DNA from: Verrucomicrobia bacterium SCGC AAA164-E04
Lineage (GTDB): Bacteria; Verrucomicrobiota; Verrucomicrobiia; Limisphaerales; AAA164-E04
DNA: 64,000 nt
Assembly: GCA_000383715.1 (NCBI GenBank)
Contig: KB912001.1
Coordinates: 1 to 64,000 of the forward strand
Direction of reading: 5' to 3'
The notes under the pieces are model-generated. The model had not been told where the DNA came from and did no database searches. It worked only from the letters and a program-made list of their open reading frames with translations. Numbering within the stretch: the first letter of the stretch is position 1; each line of letters opens with the position of its first letter. Below, piece by piece: positions 35,620 through 44,620 of the stretch. A program made the position numbers and the translations under genes.

Positions 35620-38600
35620 TCATTGAATCTGCTGTTGATTGGGCAAAGAAATGGACACCTTATAAGTTCCGGTTCGCCTTTGTTTGAGGGACGTCGCTCG
35701 CAGGATATAAGCTGACCCAGCTTTCACATCCAAGGACAGGCTCGCGCGTCGCTGTCTTTTATCTCCTGACGGTAGAGACCATGCAATAGTTTGGGCTGTA
35801 ACAGCATCCATTACGTATATCTCAGGAATATAATCATCCGCAGTCATCTCAATGTTGATAGATTGATCCTGTTCAGCCTGGATATAGAAGTCCTCGTAAT
35901 AATAAATCAGGTTGAATGTATTGAAGTTGGGATCCTTAGGGCCGCGCACCAAGGATCCTGATGCACTTCCTTCCAGATCAATTGAGCGAATAGGAAAAGC
36001 TGTTGCCTTGATACGAAAGTCTCCCTCGTCCCAGTCATAAGCAGAAGATGCCCACACGTGATATCCCTCTTCACCTGAGGCGACGAAACACTCAAGAAGG
36101 GCTCCGGATGCATCCCAGCCCGTCTCCACCATCTTGATGACACTGCCACTTCGTGGGTCAACTAGTTCAATGACAGGGCTGACACCCAAAAAGGAATCTC
36201 CAACACCCCGCATATCGATCTCCCATCGAGTATGCTCCTCGGTGACAGGGAGCTCATAGATAACTCCCGGCTTGCCATTCAAAAGGGTTAAACCACTTGG
36301 CAAGTTTCCATTCGTGGTCTCACCATTGATCAACAAGATAGTTTCAGGTTCATATGACGGACGAATTATCTGCCCTTCCCCCAGATAGAGTCGGTAGGCA
36401 CCGCTGATATCAAAACTGGGATAGCTACTACCCGCTAAGATAATAATGTTACCGTGATCAGGAACATCTTGTGGTTCAATGATCAACTTTGCGTTCATAT
36501 CTTGTCCACTGTCATCATCTTCAATGATCACTGAACCTGAGATACCATCCAGAACCCATAGATACGCATCAAAAGAAACAGTCTCAAGAGTAATGCTCAG
36601 TGGCTGAGTTAATTCGCCAGCTTCTATTCGATAGGGATCTGCACGAACGACCCGTCCTGGCTCGATTTCGATGTAGGGACTTGCATGATTGAATATCGCA
36701 CGATGAGTGCTGTCACTAGTGAGCAGCGGCAACTCAAGTTCTTTCAATATTTGTATGGGTTCGGGTTGAATACTCAGCGAATAATCACCACGTTCAAAAT
36801 CTCCACTACCGGTGACAACCAATACATAATTACCAGGGGCAGCGTCTGTCATTCTGGGAGGCACCATGAATACGCTGCTTGCGTCAGTGCCGAAACCGAA
36901 ATCATCGTTCCAGTCCAGTGGCCACTTATCTTGTGAATTTTCAAATTCAGTTTGATCGTAGATCTCAAAGTAAGTATTGAACTGCGAGGAATTCACTGCA
37001 ATGCGATAAGGATGACCAGGCTCGAGTCCTTCCAGCAAAAACAAGTCTGCCACTTTACTGACGGGAGGATCCCAATCAGTCCATGACACATATGCAATGT
37101 CTTCATCACTCAAGGAGCCGGACCAATCATTCTCACCATTGAGAATGGCAATGTATTTCTCAGACGGTTCTTCTTCACCCTCTATCTGTTCAGCGCTGAT
37201 TGAGTAGTTGCCTTCCGACCATGCGTGGACTTCCACGATCCATTCTTTATCCGTCACGCTGGGAGTGAGTATCAGCTCAGGATCAAATTCATTAGCGTCA
37301 TCGTTCGTTGCCAAAATATCACCATTGTATGCATCAATCACTTTGAGTCGGGTATCCAGCCATGCATTAGCTCCAGTGACTACGGACAATTTAATAGCTG
37401 CCCCAGGAACTAATTCTTTTATGAGATAGGCATCAACGAATCCATCTTTGCGTTGATCACTGGCACCCAGTCGACCCCGGATGGTTTCGCCTGAGGATAG
37501 ATGGTCAGATGGCAATAGAATGGAAGTTAATTCGAATGCTCCCTTGCTGTCACTGGAAGCAAGAACATTAACCCGCATGGGTCCCTGTTCATCCGTAACT
37601 TCCAGATAATCTTTCCACGGCCCCTCACCTTCACCTATCAGGAAGGAGTGCTCTTCCATGTCTGAATGAAGCACCTCAAGGTGAGGTTTGAAATCCTCGG
37701 AGCTCAGAGCCAAACGGATCGTTTGACTCGTGTTGAGAGGCTCCGTCAAAAAGGAGCGAACCAGCCCAGCATCAGGTGCCCAGTCCGGAGATTGTTCCAG
37801 GGTAAATTCAGGCAATATAACGCCAGCATGGGTTGAACCATGATTAAGCTGATCAGGTGGAAGTGAGCTGAGGTCCGTCCCGAGTACAGGATTGATTTGG
37901 ATGAAGTGTGATTTTTTTGAAATATCGAAATCAGCAAAGGTAACCCGATTGATGAGATATTCATCATGCGCAAGATATTCGCTGGACACAGGCAGCACTG
38001 ATTTCCAGTCAAAAAGGTCGTCAGACTGCTTGAAAGTCCATCGTAAATCATCACTGTGCTGACGTGCAGGAAGATCCACATTCATTTTTTGAATGCTCAG
38101 GTGGTCTTTTGGTATCCGGATGGTGAATTCAGGGACTGCCTCGCTATCCCTGGGGTCTGTGGAGAAAGCATATTCACTTAGGTTTGATCTACCATCACCA
38201 TCATGATCAAGATACATCCCTGACACCCTATGCTCCGTTTCCCATGCGCTGTAATCGGGGTAGAGATGAGAAAGAATCCAATCATAGTATGATGAGATTC
38301 GAACATAAATACCATACGAACCGGGATTGGCACATCCCAAGCCCCAACTGGTGACTCCAGCCAGATACCAGCGATCCATATCTCCTTTGATAAGCAACGG
38401 TCCGCCGCTATCACCGCTGCAAGTGTCTACACGACCTTTCAAGTATCCTGCAGCTATTTCGGATGGAGGGAGATTGATGCCAATGGATTCACTCGCTGCA
38501 GCATTGGAAATGATTGGCAACTTGGCTTCTTGAAGTGCTTTCGGTGCGGCAAAGTCCCATGAATCGACGTCCATTACACCCCACCCAAGAATGGTCGCAG

Positions 38601-39090
38601 ATGTTCCTGTGGGCAGGGGTGATCTCTTGGCTAAAAGCGATACAGGTTGCTTCCCTTCTGCAGGCCACGCAAGAAGTAGTAATGCGAGATCTCCTCCATC
38701 TGGATGGGGAATCACCTCGAGAACAGGAATGCGTTGATTTTCATCTACTTGCCCTTTGGAGTCAGCTCCTACAAGCACGTGTAGCGATCCTGCAGACCTT
38801 AGTTCATTATTACCCCAGACCTCGAGGCAATGTGCAGCGGTAAGCACCCATCTGGGATGTACAAGCGTTCCTCCACAAAATTGCCCATCCATACCCGTAG
38901 CAGCCTCACTATCGATCAGCGCGGTCATGAATGGCCATGAGTGATCTGCATCCATACCTCCAACAATTCTAGGTTGTTGGTCGGCAGGCAAAATTAACGG
39001 TAAAGACGCGCCCCAAAGACAAATGAAAAGGATGAAAAGTTTGAACCAGTCAGAGAAGTGATTGAGATTTATATGGTAGGACCATTTCAT
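35620..39090 (-). CDS. Secreted trypsin-like serine protease (S1) with C-terminal PPC-like domains
   Basis: Product of 1156 residues. After a signal (LFILFICLWGASLPLIL) comes a complete chymotrypsin-fold protease opening with PRIVGGMDADHSWPFM: His in VLTAAHCLEVW, Asp in GGDLALLLL, Ser in DTCSGDSGGPLL. The Asp six residues before the Ser and the VTSWGLGCA wall predict trypsin-type cleavage after Arg or Lys. IVGG suggests activation by cleavage before Ile. A Ca-binding DHDGDGRSNLSEYAFSTDP follows, then about 750 residues of beta domains of the PPC (pre-peptidase C-terminal) kind, for example KLSVVTGANAWLDTRLKVID and GNYVLVVTGSGDFERGDYSLSI. It is presumably released or surface-bound. It stands alone, with no inhibitor gene nearby. 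Confidence 0.88.
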   Translation of the reverse strand: MKWSYHINLNHFSDWFKLFILFICLWGASLPLILPADQQPRIVGGMDADHSWPFMTALIDSEAATGMDGQFCGGTLVHPRWVLTAAHCLEVWGNNELRSAGSLHVLVGADSKGQVDENQRIPVLEVIPHPDGGDLALLLLAWPAEGKQPVSLLAKRSPLPTGTSATILGWGVMDVDSWDFAAPKALQEAKLPIISNAAASESIGINLPPSEIAAGYLKGRVDTCSGDSGGPLLIKGDMDRWYLAGVTSWGLGCANPGSYGIYVRISSYYDWILSHLYPDYSAWETEHRVSGMYLDHDGDGRSNLSEYAFSTDPRDSEAVPEFTIRIPKDHLSIQKMNVDLPARQHSDDLRWTFKQSDDLFDWKSVLPVSSEYLAHDEYLINRVTFADFDISKKSHFIQINPVLGTDLSSLPPDQLNHGSTHAGVILPEFTLEQSPDWAPDAGLVRSFLTEPLNTSQTIRLALSSEDFKPHLEVLHSDMEEHSFLIGEGEGPWKDYLEVTDEQGPMRVNVLASSDSKGAFELTSILLPSDHLSSGETIRGRLGASDQRKDGFVDAYLIKELVPGAAIKLSVVTGANAWLDTRLKVIDAYNGDILATNDDANEFDPELILTPSVTDKEWIVEVHAWSEGNYSISAEQIEGEEEPSEKYIAILNGENDWSGSLSDEDIAYVSWTDWDPPVSKVADLFLLEGLEPGHPYRIAVNSSQFNTYFEIYDQTEFENSQDKWPLDWNDDFGFGTDASSVFMVPPRMTDAAPGNYVLVVTGSGDFERGDYSLSIQPEPIQILKELELPLLTSDSTHRAIFNHASPYIEIEPGRVVRADPYRIEAGELTQPLSITLETVSFDAYLWVLDGISGSVIIEDDDSGQDMNAKLIIEPQDVPDHGNIIILAGSSYPSFDISGAYRLYLGEGQIIRPSYEPETILLINGETTNGNLPSGLTLLNGKPGVIYELPVTEEHTRWEIDMRGVGDSFLGVSPVIELVDPRSGSVIKMVETGWDASGALLECFVASGEEGYHVWASSAYDWDEGDFRIKATAFPIRSIDLEGSASGSLVRGPKDPNFNTFNLIYYYEDFYIQAEQDQSINIEMTADDYIPEIYVMDAVTAQTIAWSLPSGDKRQRRASLSLDVKAGSAYILRATSLKQRRTGTYKVSISLPNQQQIQ

Positions 39091-39566
39091 AATGAGGTAT
39101 CGTGTATGTTTGACTTAAGATTTACTCCCAAGACCAAGAAATTGCTTTTTTCGATATGTTTGATGTGTTTTATATTTTGCATATCCTTTTCCTTATGAAC
39201 TATTACAAATTTTTGTTATCTTTATAACCAACCTTTAATTGATAAGTTTCCATATATTGATCTATGCGGAGATTTGAACCTGCAGAGCTCAGTTAAAGTT
39301 GAGATTCGACGATATTAAATTCATGACACCATGGATTGATTAATGCTTTTGCAAGAGGGTTCAAATGGATGTACTCCCTGTATCTCTGATCATGAAACAG
39401 GTAAGATGAATATGTTGAATACTCGAGGAAATGCCCTCAGGTGATCGCTTGATTAAAACGTGGAAGCAGCGTGATTTTGCCCAGGGTTAGTGATTTAACG
39501 CAATTAACAAGTGGCCAACATAACGGAAACTTGTAACGATCATCAGGGTAGAAAGCGAGCGCTGCC
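39091..39566. other. Divergent intergenic region, no gene recognised
   Basis: Holds the promoters for the protease (minus) and the octahaem cytochrome (plus). It is AT-rich near the protease start. A tRNA-like 'TTTGAACCTGC' string near 39275 does not form a T-arm. Confidence 0.5.
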
Positions 39567-41492
39567 ATGAGCCAGTCAAAACGAACATCTCAAGAGTATA
39601 CGATCCTTTTGGCCATCATCACTGGCTTGGTAGCCGTTACTTTGTTGGTAGTTTCTTTGGTCAAGGGACGAATGGAGGCCTCCCTCAGGGATTCCGCGGA
39701 CAAGGTTCTGAGAGAACAATTGCCCGAGCTGGGCAAGGTGGATGCCTATGTTTCCTCTGATCGGTGTCAATCCTGTCATCCTGGCGAACATGCGTCCTGG
39801 AAGGGCACTTTCCATCGCTCCATGACCATGCAGGCTAAGGAAGGGAATGTGTTCGGTGCGTTCGATAATCAAACGATTCTTTCGGACGGATTGGAATACG
39901 CAGTTTACAAAACCAACAATACTTTTTGGGCCCGGATGCCAGATCCTGACTTGTTGATGCAGGCTGCCCAAAAAAACAGAAAAGCTGATTTAAGCAAAAT
40001 CCCGCATGTGGATCGTCAGGTAGTGATGACAACCGGGTCTCACCATTATCAGACGTATTGGGTGGAAAGCCCCCGCATGGAAACCCTGCTGCAGACCTTG
40101 CCCCTGGTTTACCTTATCAAGGACAAACGCTGGATCCCAAGAGAGGCCGCTTTCATGCGTGGACCCGAAGATCGCGAGCGGATGGTCACCCAGTGGAACC
40201 ATCATTGCATTCGCTGCCACAGTACAGGATGGAATCCAGGACTCAATGATGACACTGGCATGCTGGAAACTGAGGTCGCTGAATTAGGCATCAGCTGCGA
40301 AGCCTGCCACGGTCCGGGTGAAAAACATATAGCACTGCATCAAAATCCAGCCAACAGGTATGGATCCAGACTGGGAAATGATCGCGACGTGGCAATCGTA
40401 AACCCCGCGAAATTGGATCATGAACGTTCGAGTCATGTTTGCGGGCAATGCCACGGCGTCTTTATTCCCAAAGATGAGGTAGCCATGCAAATCGCCCATG
40501 AAGGCGTTCAATTCAAACCGGGCGATCTTTTGTCCGATTCCCGATACTATATTCATTATCCAATGGAGGGAGATCCAAAGACACGCTGGGATGAACTCGA
40601 AAAAAATCCAGCATTCTTTCGCGAGCGCTGGTGGGAAGATGGAAGCATTCTGGCGGGTGGCCGAGAGTTCACCGGCATGTCCCGGTCTGAGTGTTATGTC
40701 TCGGGTGACATGAGTTGTCTTTCCTGTCACTCCATGCACGATGCGCCTCCTGCAGACCAGCTAAAACCGACACTCGTTCGTAATCAATCCTGCACCCAAT
40801 GCCACACCGAGCCAGCATACAATGAAAGCATCTCTGATCACACCTTTCACATGCAGGATTCTTCGGGTAGCGACTGCATGAATTGCCATATGCCACATAC
40901 AACGTATGCCTTGTTCAACGCCATTCGAACGCATCAGATTCAATCTCCGAGATTAAAAAGCAGCACCGAGTTCGGTGTACCCAACGCATGTAACCTCTGT
41001 CATCTGGATAAATCTTTGGGTTGGGCGCAGGACCATATGGCCGATCGCTACGGTAGCGAGGATTTGAAACTCACCGAGGAGCAAAAATCCATATCAGCAG
41101 GTTTGCTGTGGATGTTAAAAGGTCACGCAGCTCAACGTGCCGTGGCCGCTTGGCATGCGGGTTGGGAACCAGCAATTGAGGTTTCGAATCCGGATTGGAT
41201 GGCACCTTTTCTCATACCACTGCTGGAGGATCCTTACCCCGTTGTTCGTTACATTGCCTACCGCAGTTTGCAACGTATCTGGCCAGACGCATTGGAGGAC
41301 TATGATTTCATGGCTTCCAAGGAAATATTGTCAGTTCAGTCCAATGCATTGCATGAAGCATGGGAGTCCAAGGCTCTACCATTGACACCCAACGCAACTG
41401 TGCTGGTCAATGATTCAGGCCACATTAATCACAGGTTATTGAAGAGATTGCTGAGACAGCGGGACAACAGGTCGATCACCATCAAAGAATAA
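39567..41492 (+). CDS. Membrane-anchored octahaem c-type cytochrome
   Basis: Product of 641 residues with one N-terminal membrane helix (ILLAIITGLVAVTLLVVSLV) and the rest in the periplasm. Eight CXXCH sites are visible: CQSCH (67), CIRCH (about 214), CEACH (about 246), CGQCH (about 293), CLSCH (about 388), CTQCH (about 412), CMNCH (about 439) and CNLCH (about 477). The layout is like the multihaem cytochromes with cytochrome c-554-type haem packing found in Planctomycetota and Verrucomicrobiota. The last 120 residues lack haem sites and hold a HEAT-like helix pair (LIPLLEDPYPVVRYIAYRSLQRIW). It should move electrons in the periplasm; donor and acceptor are unknown. Cytochrome maturation genes are not in the window. 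Confidence 0.9.
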   Translation: MSQSKRTSQEYTILLAIITGLVAVTLLVVSLVKGRMEASLRDSADKVLREQLPELGKVDAYVSSDRCQSCHPGEHASWKGTFHRSMTMQAKEGNVFGAFDNQTILSDGLEYAVYKTNNTFWARMPDPDLLMQAAQKNRKADLSKIPHVDRQVVMTTGSHHYQTYWVESPRMETLLQTLPLVYLIKDKRWIPREAAFMRGPEDRERMVTQWNHHCIRCHSTGWNPGLNDDTGMLETEVAELGISCEACHGPGEKHIALHQNPANRYGSRLGNDRDVAIVNPAKLDHERSSHVCGQCHGVFIPKDEVAMQIAHEGVQFKPGDLLSDSRYYIHYPMEGDPKTRWDELEKNPAFFRERWWEDGSILAGGREFTGMSRSECYVSGDMSCLSCHSMHDAPPADQLKPTLVRNQSCTQCHTEPAYNESISDHTFHMQDSSGSDCMNCHMPHTTYALFNAIRTHQIQSPRLKSSTEFGVPNACNLCHLDKSLGWAQDHMADRYGSEDLKLTEEQKSISAGLLWMLKGHAAQRAVAAWHAGWEPAIEVSNPDWMAPFLIPLLEDPYPVVRYIAYRSLQRIWPDALEDYDFMASKEILSVQSNALHEAWESKALPLTPNATVLVNDSGHINHRLLKRLLRQRDNRSITIKE

Positions 41493-41651
41493 TCTCTCAT
41501 ACTTTTTGTATTCTATCCTGTTTCTTTTTGTGCAGTTTTCATGGATGAACCTTGTTCTCTCAAGGTCCAGAGTAGTTTTTTATTTCAACTATTAAGATGG
41601 ACATCGGCATTATTTTCGCGAACACATACACGTGATACTAAAGGAGTATCG

Positions 41652-41810
41652 ATGACGCAAAAATGCTTAGTGTGCGACAAGGCATGCGATGAAAGTTCAG
41701 GCTGGAAAAATGCCAAGGAACAGTGGGTACACCGCAAATGCTTTGATATGGAGATAGCGAAAAAACCACCAGGTAAAAGTGTCTTTCATTGGCTGCTCCG
41801 GTGGGTTTGA
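41652..41810 (+). CDS. Small zinc-ribbon protein, interrupted by TGA
   Basis: The start at 41652 follows AAAGGAG (41640-41646) by 5 bases, the best ribosome-binding site in the region. The 52 residues have CLVCDKACDESSGWKN and WVHRKCFDME, a Cys/His set able to bind zinc. The frame stops at a TGA (41808-41810) but goes on without another stop to 41978, encoding about two hydrophobic helices (TFIIVVILPAGVPW and LYLSALGPFIFW) and a basic tail. The intact form was probably a 107-residue zinc-ribbon membrane protein. Confidence 0.6.
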   Translation: MTQKCLVCDKACDESSGWKNAKEQWVHRKCFDMEIAKKPPGKSVFHWLLRWV

Positions 41811-41978
41811 TATTGCTGCTGGACCTACACAGCCACCTTCATTATTGTCGTGATCCTGCCCGCCGGCGTTCCCTGGAAGTTTGGATTATATTTATCGGCT
41901 TTGGGACCTTTTATTTTCTGGAGTATGCGCCGAAAGAATGAAAAAGACAGGGAATGGAACCGCGGTAAGTATAGCTGA
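41811..41978 (+). pseudogene. Membrane half of the zinc-ribbon protein after the in-frame TGA
   Basis: It continues the frame of the 41652 gene for 55 sense codons, closing at TGA 41976-41978. It has no start codon with a ribosome-binding sequence of its own. It encodes two hydrophobic stretches followed by SMRRKNEKDREWNRGKYS, a normal cytoplasmic end for a membrane protein. Confidence 0.5.
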
Positions 41979-42080
41979 TGCTGAGCTTTTACCTGATGAC
42001 AGAGGGAAGGCATGGATTGAATCAACACTGTTACTGGCATTTGCTAGGTGTGACCTGACCGGCTTGTATAACAAGTTGGA

Positions 42081-43358
42081 TCAAGGTTTTTGATCCCAAT
42101 CCTCAAGCCCTATGATGGGTAAAGCAAATTGAAAGGCACCTTCCCATTCAGGTGTGTCGGCTAGCCGAAAACATTCGTAGATGCGTTTCTTTGTTTTCGC
42201 CGTATCCCAACGTCGCAAACCCAGTAAAAGCCCCCCCTCATGTCGGTGATCGACATGCCGATGAAGAATGAAGGCGTCAATACCGGGCATTGATTCAATT
42301 TTCTTGTATGCGTAGCAGTACGCCGCAGCCTGAATCATTTCACCATCATCTGTTTTGGGAGTATCAAAGCCCTGTTCACTGAAAATAATGCGCCGAGCAA
42401 CTCCATCATACAGCAATGAATGTCGTTCCATGTAATTTTCCAGGACTTCGATATTCTTGAAGGTAATGCGTTTGGTATTCGGCTCCATCGTAGCGGACTC
42501 ATCGTTCCAAAAGCGAGGATCACGAAGATTTTCTGGATAGGGATGATAAGCGAGATGCCAATCAAAATCATTCCCAGCACGCGCACGCCTGGCAAAGTAA
42601 TCCAGAAATTCTTTCCCAGGAAATGCCTGTTGTTCGTCCCCTGCGGGGTAACGAATCGACCAGTGATGCTCCAAAGAAATATAAACGCGTGCCCATGACG
42701 ATTGTCCGCGGATGGCTCGATGTGCAAGCCGGACCGTATGCAGATAATCATCGGCAAAAGACTGCATGCTGACCCGCCCCATGTTGGCCCACCACCAATG
42801 AGAATTCACTTCGTTGCCGATGATGCAACCTACAATACGGCCATGCTTACGGTCAGGATGCGACCAGCGCTCCGCCATGAACTCGAGCGTTGCGGAAAAC
42901 CAATGCCTGCTTTCTTCCGATCTGGTATTGAACGCGCAAAGGCGATTGGGTGGTTTTGCTACCGCGTTTGGATGAAGCATGAGCTGATTGATGCGTGCAT
43001 CATGCGACTGGTAGGCAAGCACAATCAGGTTCACCAAGACTCCTTTCTCAGATAGGGCGTGGATCTGAGAATCCATGCGAGAAAGGTAACCAAGCTGAAA
43101 ATGATAGGTTTTACCCTTGTGCTTCCAGACAGGATTTTTTGGATCAGCACTTGGATCAATCAACTGACTCAGGTTGATATTGAGTCCTGCGTGTTTGATG
43201 CCAAGATGCAGGGCATCATCGACGAGCTCTACTTGCAATCCTTTTTTTGATTCAGCCTTAGGATAGGGTTCTGTATAGCGAGACTTACCGGCACTGGAGC
43301 TCTGGGCCAAACTGACCAATGCTAACAAAAAATAAATAATTTTCAGACCGTGCTTCAT
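42081..43358 (-). CDS. DUF5722 family secreted protein (glycosidase-like TIM barrel)
   Basis: Product of 425 residues with a signal peptide (IIYFLLALVSLAQSSSAG). The body matches DUF5722: GLQVELVDDALHLGIKHAGLNINLSQ, GVLVNLIVLAYQ, GCIIGNEVNSHWWWANMG (an Asn-Glu pair at the end of a strand, like the acid/base Glu of clan A glycosidases), WHLAYHPYPENLRDP and IIFSEQGFDTPKTDDGE (a second Glu where a nucleophile would be). The two Glu residues suggest a retaining glycoside hydrolase, but the family has no proven substrate that I know. It lies 120 bases after a metallophosphatase gene on the same strand. Confidence 0.8.
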   Translation of the reverse strand: MKHGLKIIYFLLALVSLAQSSSAGKSRYTEPYPKAESKKGLQVELVDDALHLGIKHAGLNINLSQLIDPSADPKNPVWKHKGKTYHFQLGYLSRMDSQIHALSEKGVLVNLIVLAYQSHDARINQLMLHPNAVAKPPNRLCAFNTRSEESRHWFSATLEFMAERWSHPDRKHGRIVGCIIGNEVNSHWWWANMGRVSMQSFADDYLHTVRLAHRAIRGQSSWARVYISLEHHWSIRYPAGDEQQAFPGKEFLDYFARRARAGNDFDWHLAYHPYPENLRDPRFWNDESATMEPNTKRITFKNIEVLENYMERHSLLYDGVARRIIFSEQGFDTPKTDDGEMIQAAAYCYAYKKIESMPGIDAFILHRHVDHRHEGGLLLGLRRWDTAKTKKRIYECFRLADTPEWEGAFQFALPIIGLEDWDQKP

Positions 43359-43478
43359 GTGATAACTGGGGTTCTAACTGACGAGCCGGGCAATGTGTCG
43401 CCTTCAAGCCATTGTTGTTTACTACTGGATTCGGTCATTGCGTCTCAATGGATCACCCGTTTTGCCCAAGGCTCTATT

Positions 43479-44426
43479 TTACAATTTTTTCAAGGGGACT
43501 TGCCTCCGATCACCGTGTTGTGGATGGTTGCGATTGATGCAGTTCAATTCCAGATCAGCGGACATTGCAGTGAGCTTCATATCGACCCAACCATGTGCGT
43601 GGCCTTTCCCAAAATAATAACTGACCGCTGGCTGGTTGATGAGTTGGAGATGGTCCCGTTGATCATGCTGCCACTCGTGGGTATGACCATAGAAATAAGC
43701 TTTGGCATGCTTGCGTTCGGCGAGCACTTTCAATAGCGACGCCCCGTCACGCATGCCATGGATGGGGCGCACACCACGATTGGGATACGGGTTGAAATGA
43801 CTGAAGATGAGGGCGGGTTTATACGGTCGCGCGTCGAGTTGGCTGACCAGCCAGTTCAACTGTTCATCCCCCAGGACTCCGTTTCCTGAATCAAGCAATA
43901 TGAGATTTGCGTGGGACAATTCAATCACATCCGCTTGAACACCCATGTGTTCCTCCTTTAACCAGGGGATCAATTTCCAAAGGTTCTGACGATTATCGTG
44001 ATTACCAATGGTCACATGGACGGTAATGCCAGCGATACGCAATGGTTCCACCAGCTTGAGGAACTGTTCATATTCCGCTTCGCTGCCACGACCGAAAGTA
44101 CAATCACCGTTGATTATCAAGTGAGCCGGTCGAGGTTTGAGTGCGATGACGCGTTTGACCGTTTGTATCAGGCAGTTCGCTATATGAACACTTTCATGCT
44201 CAGATTCCTTGACGGGCGAATCAGGCCATTTTGTCCCCGGGTAGACACGGTTTGCATTAGCACTGATATGTGTGTCCGCAAGTAAGGCCAATCGATTTGA
44301 GTCCACCCCAACATGATCGCTGCCCACGTCTGCCAATGCATGCGATGTCATCATCGCTATGCTGCCAGAGGCGAGCGAACTATGAAGAAATTGACGACGA
44401 GTAATCGGAGTCAGGATGATTGGCAT
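43479..44426 (-). CDS. Tat-exported metallophosphoesterase
   Basis: Product of 315 residues with an N-terminal Tat signal (ITRRQFLHSSLASGSIAMM). The calcineurin-like di-metal motifs are in order: LLADTHIS (DXH), IINGDCTFG (GDxx), TIGNHDN (GNHD), FSHFNP and FYGHTHEWQ (GHXH). The product should hydrolyse phosphate esters in the periplasm; the substrate is unknown. GVRPIHGMRDGASLLKVL and the C-terminal half are typical of the Icc-like group. It is likely co-transcribed with the DUF5722 gene downstream. Confidence 0.9.
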   Translation of the reverse strand: MPIILTPITRRQFLHSSLASGSIAMMTSHALADVGSDHVGVDSNRLALLADTHISANANRVYPGTKWPDSPVKESEHESVHIANCLIQTVKRVIALKPRPAHLIINGDCTFGRGSEAEYEQFLKLVEPLRIAGITVHVTIGNHDNRQNLWKLIPWLKEEHMGVQADVIELSHANLILLDSGNGVLGDEQLNWLVSQLDARPYKPALIFSHFNPYPNRGVRPIHGMRDGASLLKVLAERKHAKAYFYGHTHEWQHDQRDHLQLINQPAVSYYFGKGHAHGWVDMKLTAMSADLELNCINRNHPQHGDRRQVPLKKL

Positions 44427-44620
44427 ATTGATATTTATTTAAGTGAGTGATCGACTTTAAAACGGATTCGCATTCTACAGTCCTCAATCGCACATGGCAT
44501 AAGAGCAAACCTTCAGTACAGCATTTTATTCATAAACCTAACCATAACAAAAAATATGGATACTCATACATTTAAACACATGGGTCCGGAAAATTCTTGA
44601 CGATCAAAACACATCATTCG

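Noticed and set aside
39265-39290. Possible tRNA T-arm on the minus strand (GGTTCAAATC-like)
   Set aside because: The bases flanking the loop do not pair and no acceptor or anticodon stem can be built around it.
41808-41810. TGA as selenocysteine codon
   Set aside because: No adjoining hairpin resembling a bacterial SECIS was seen, and the flanking residues (WV-stop-YCCW) are not a known selenoprotein site.
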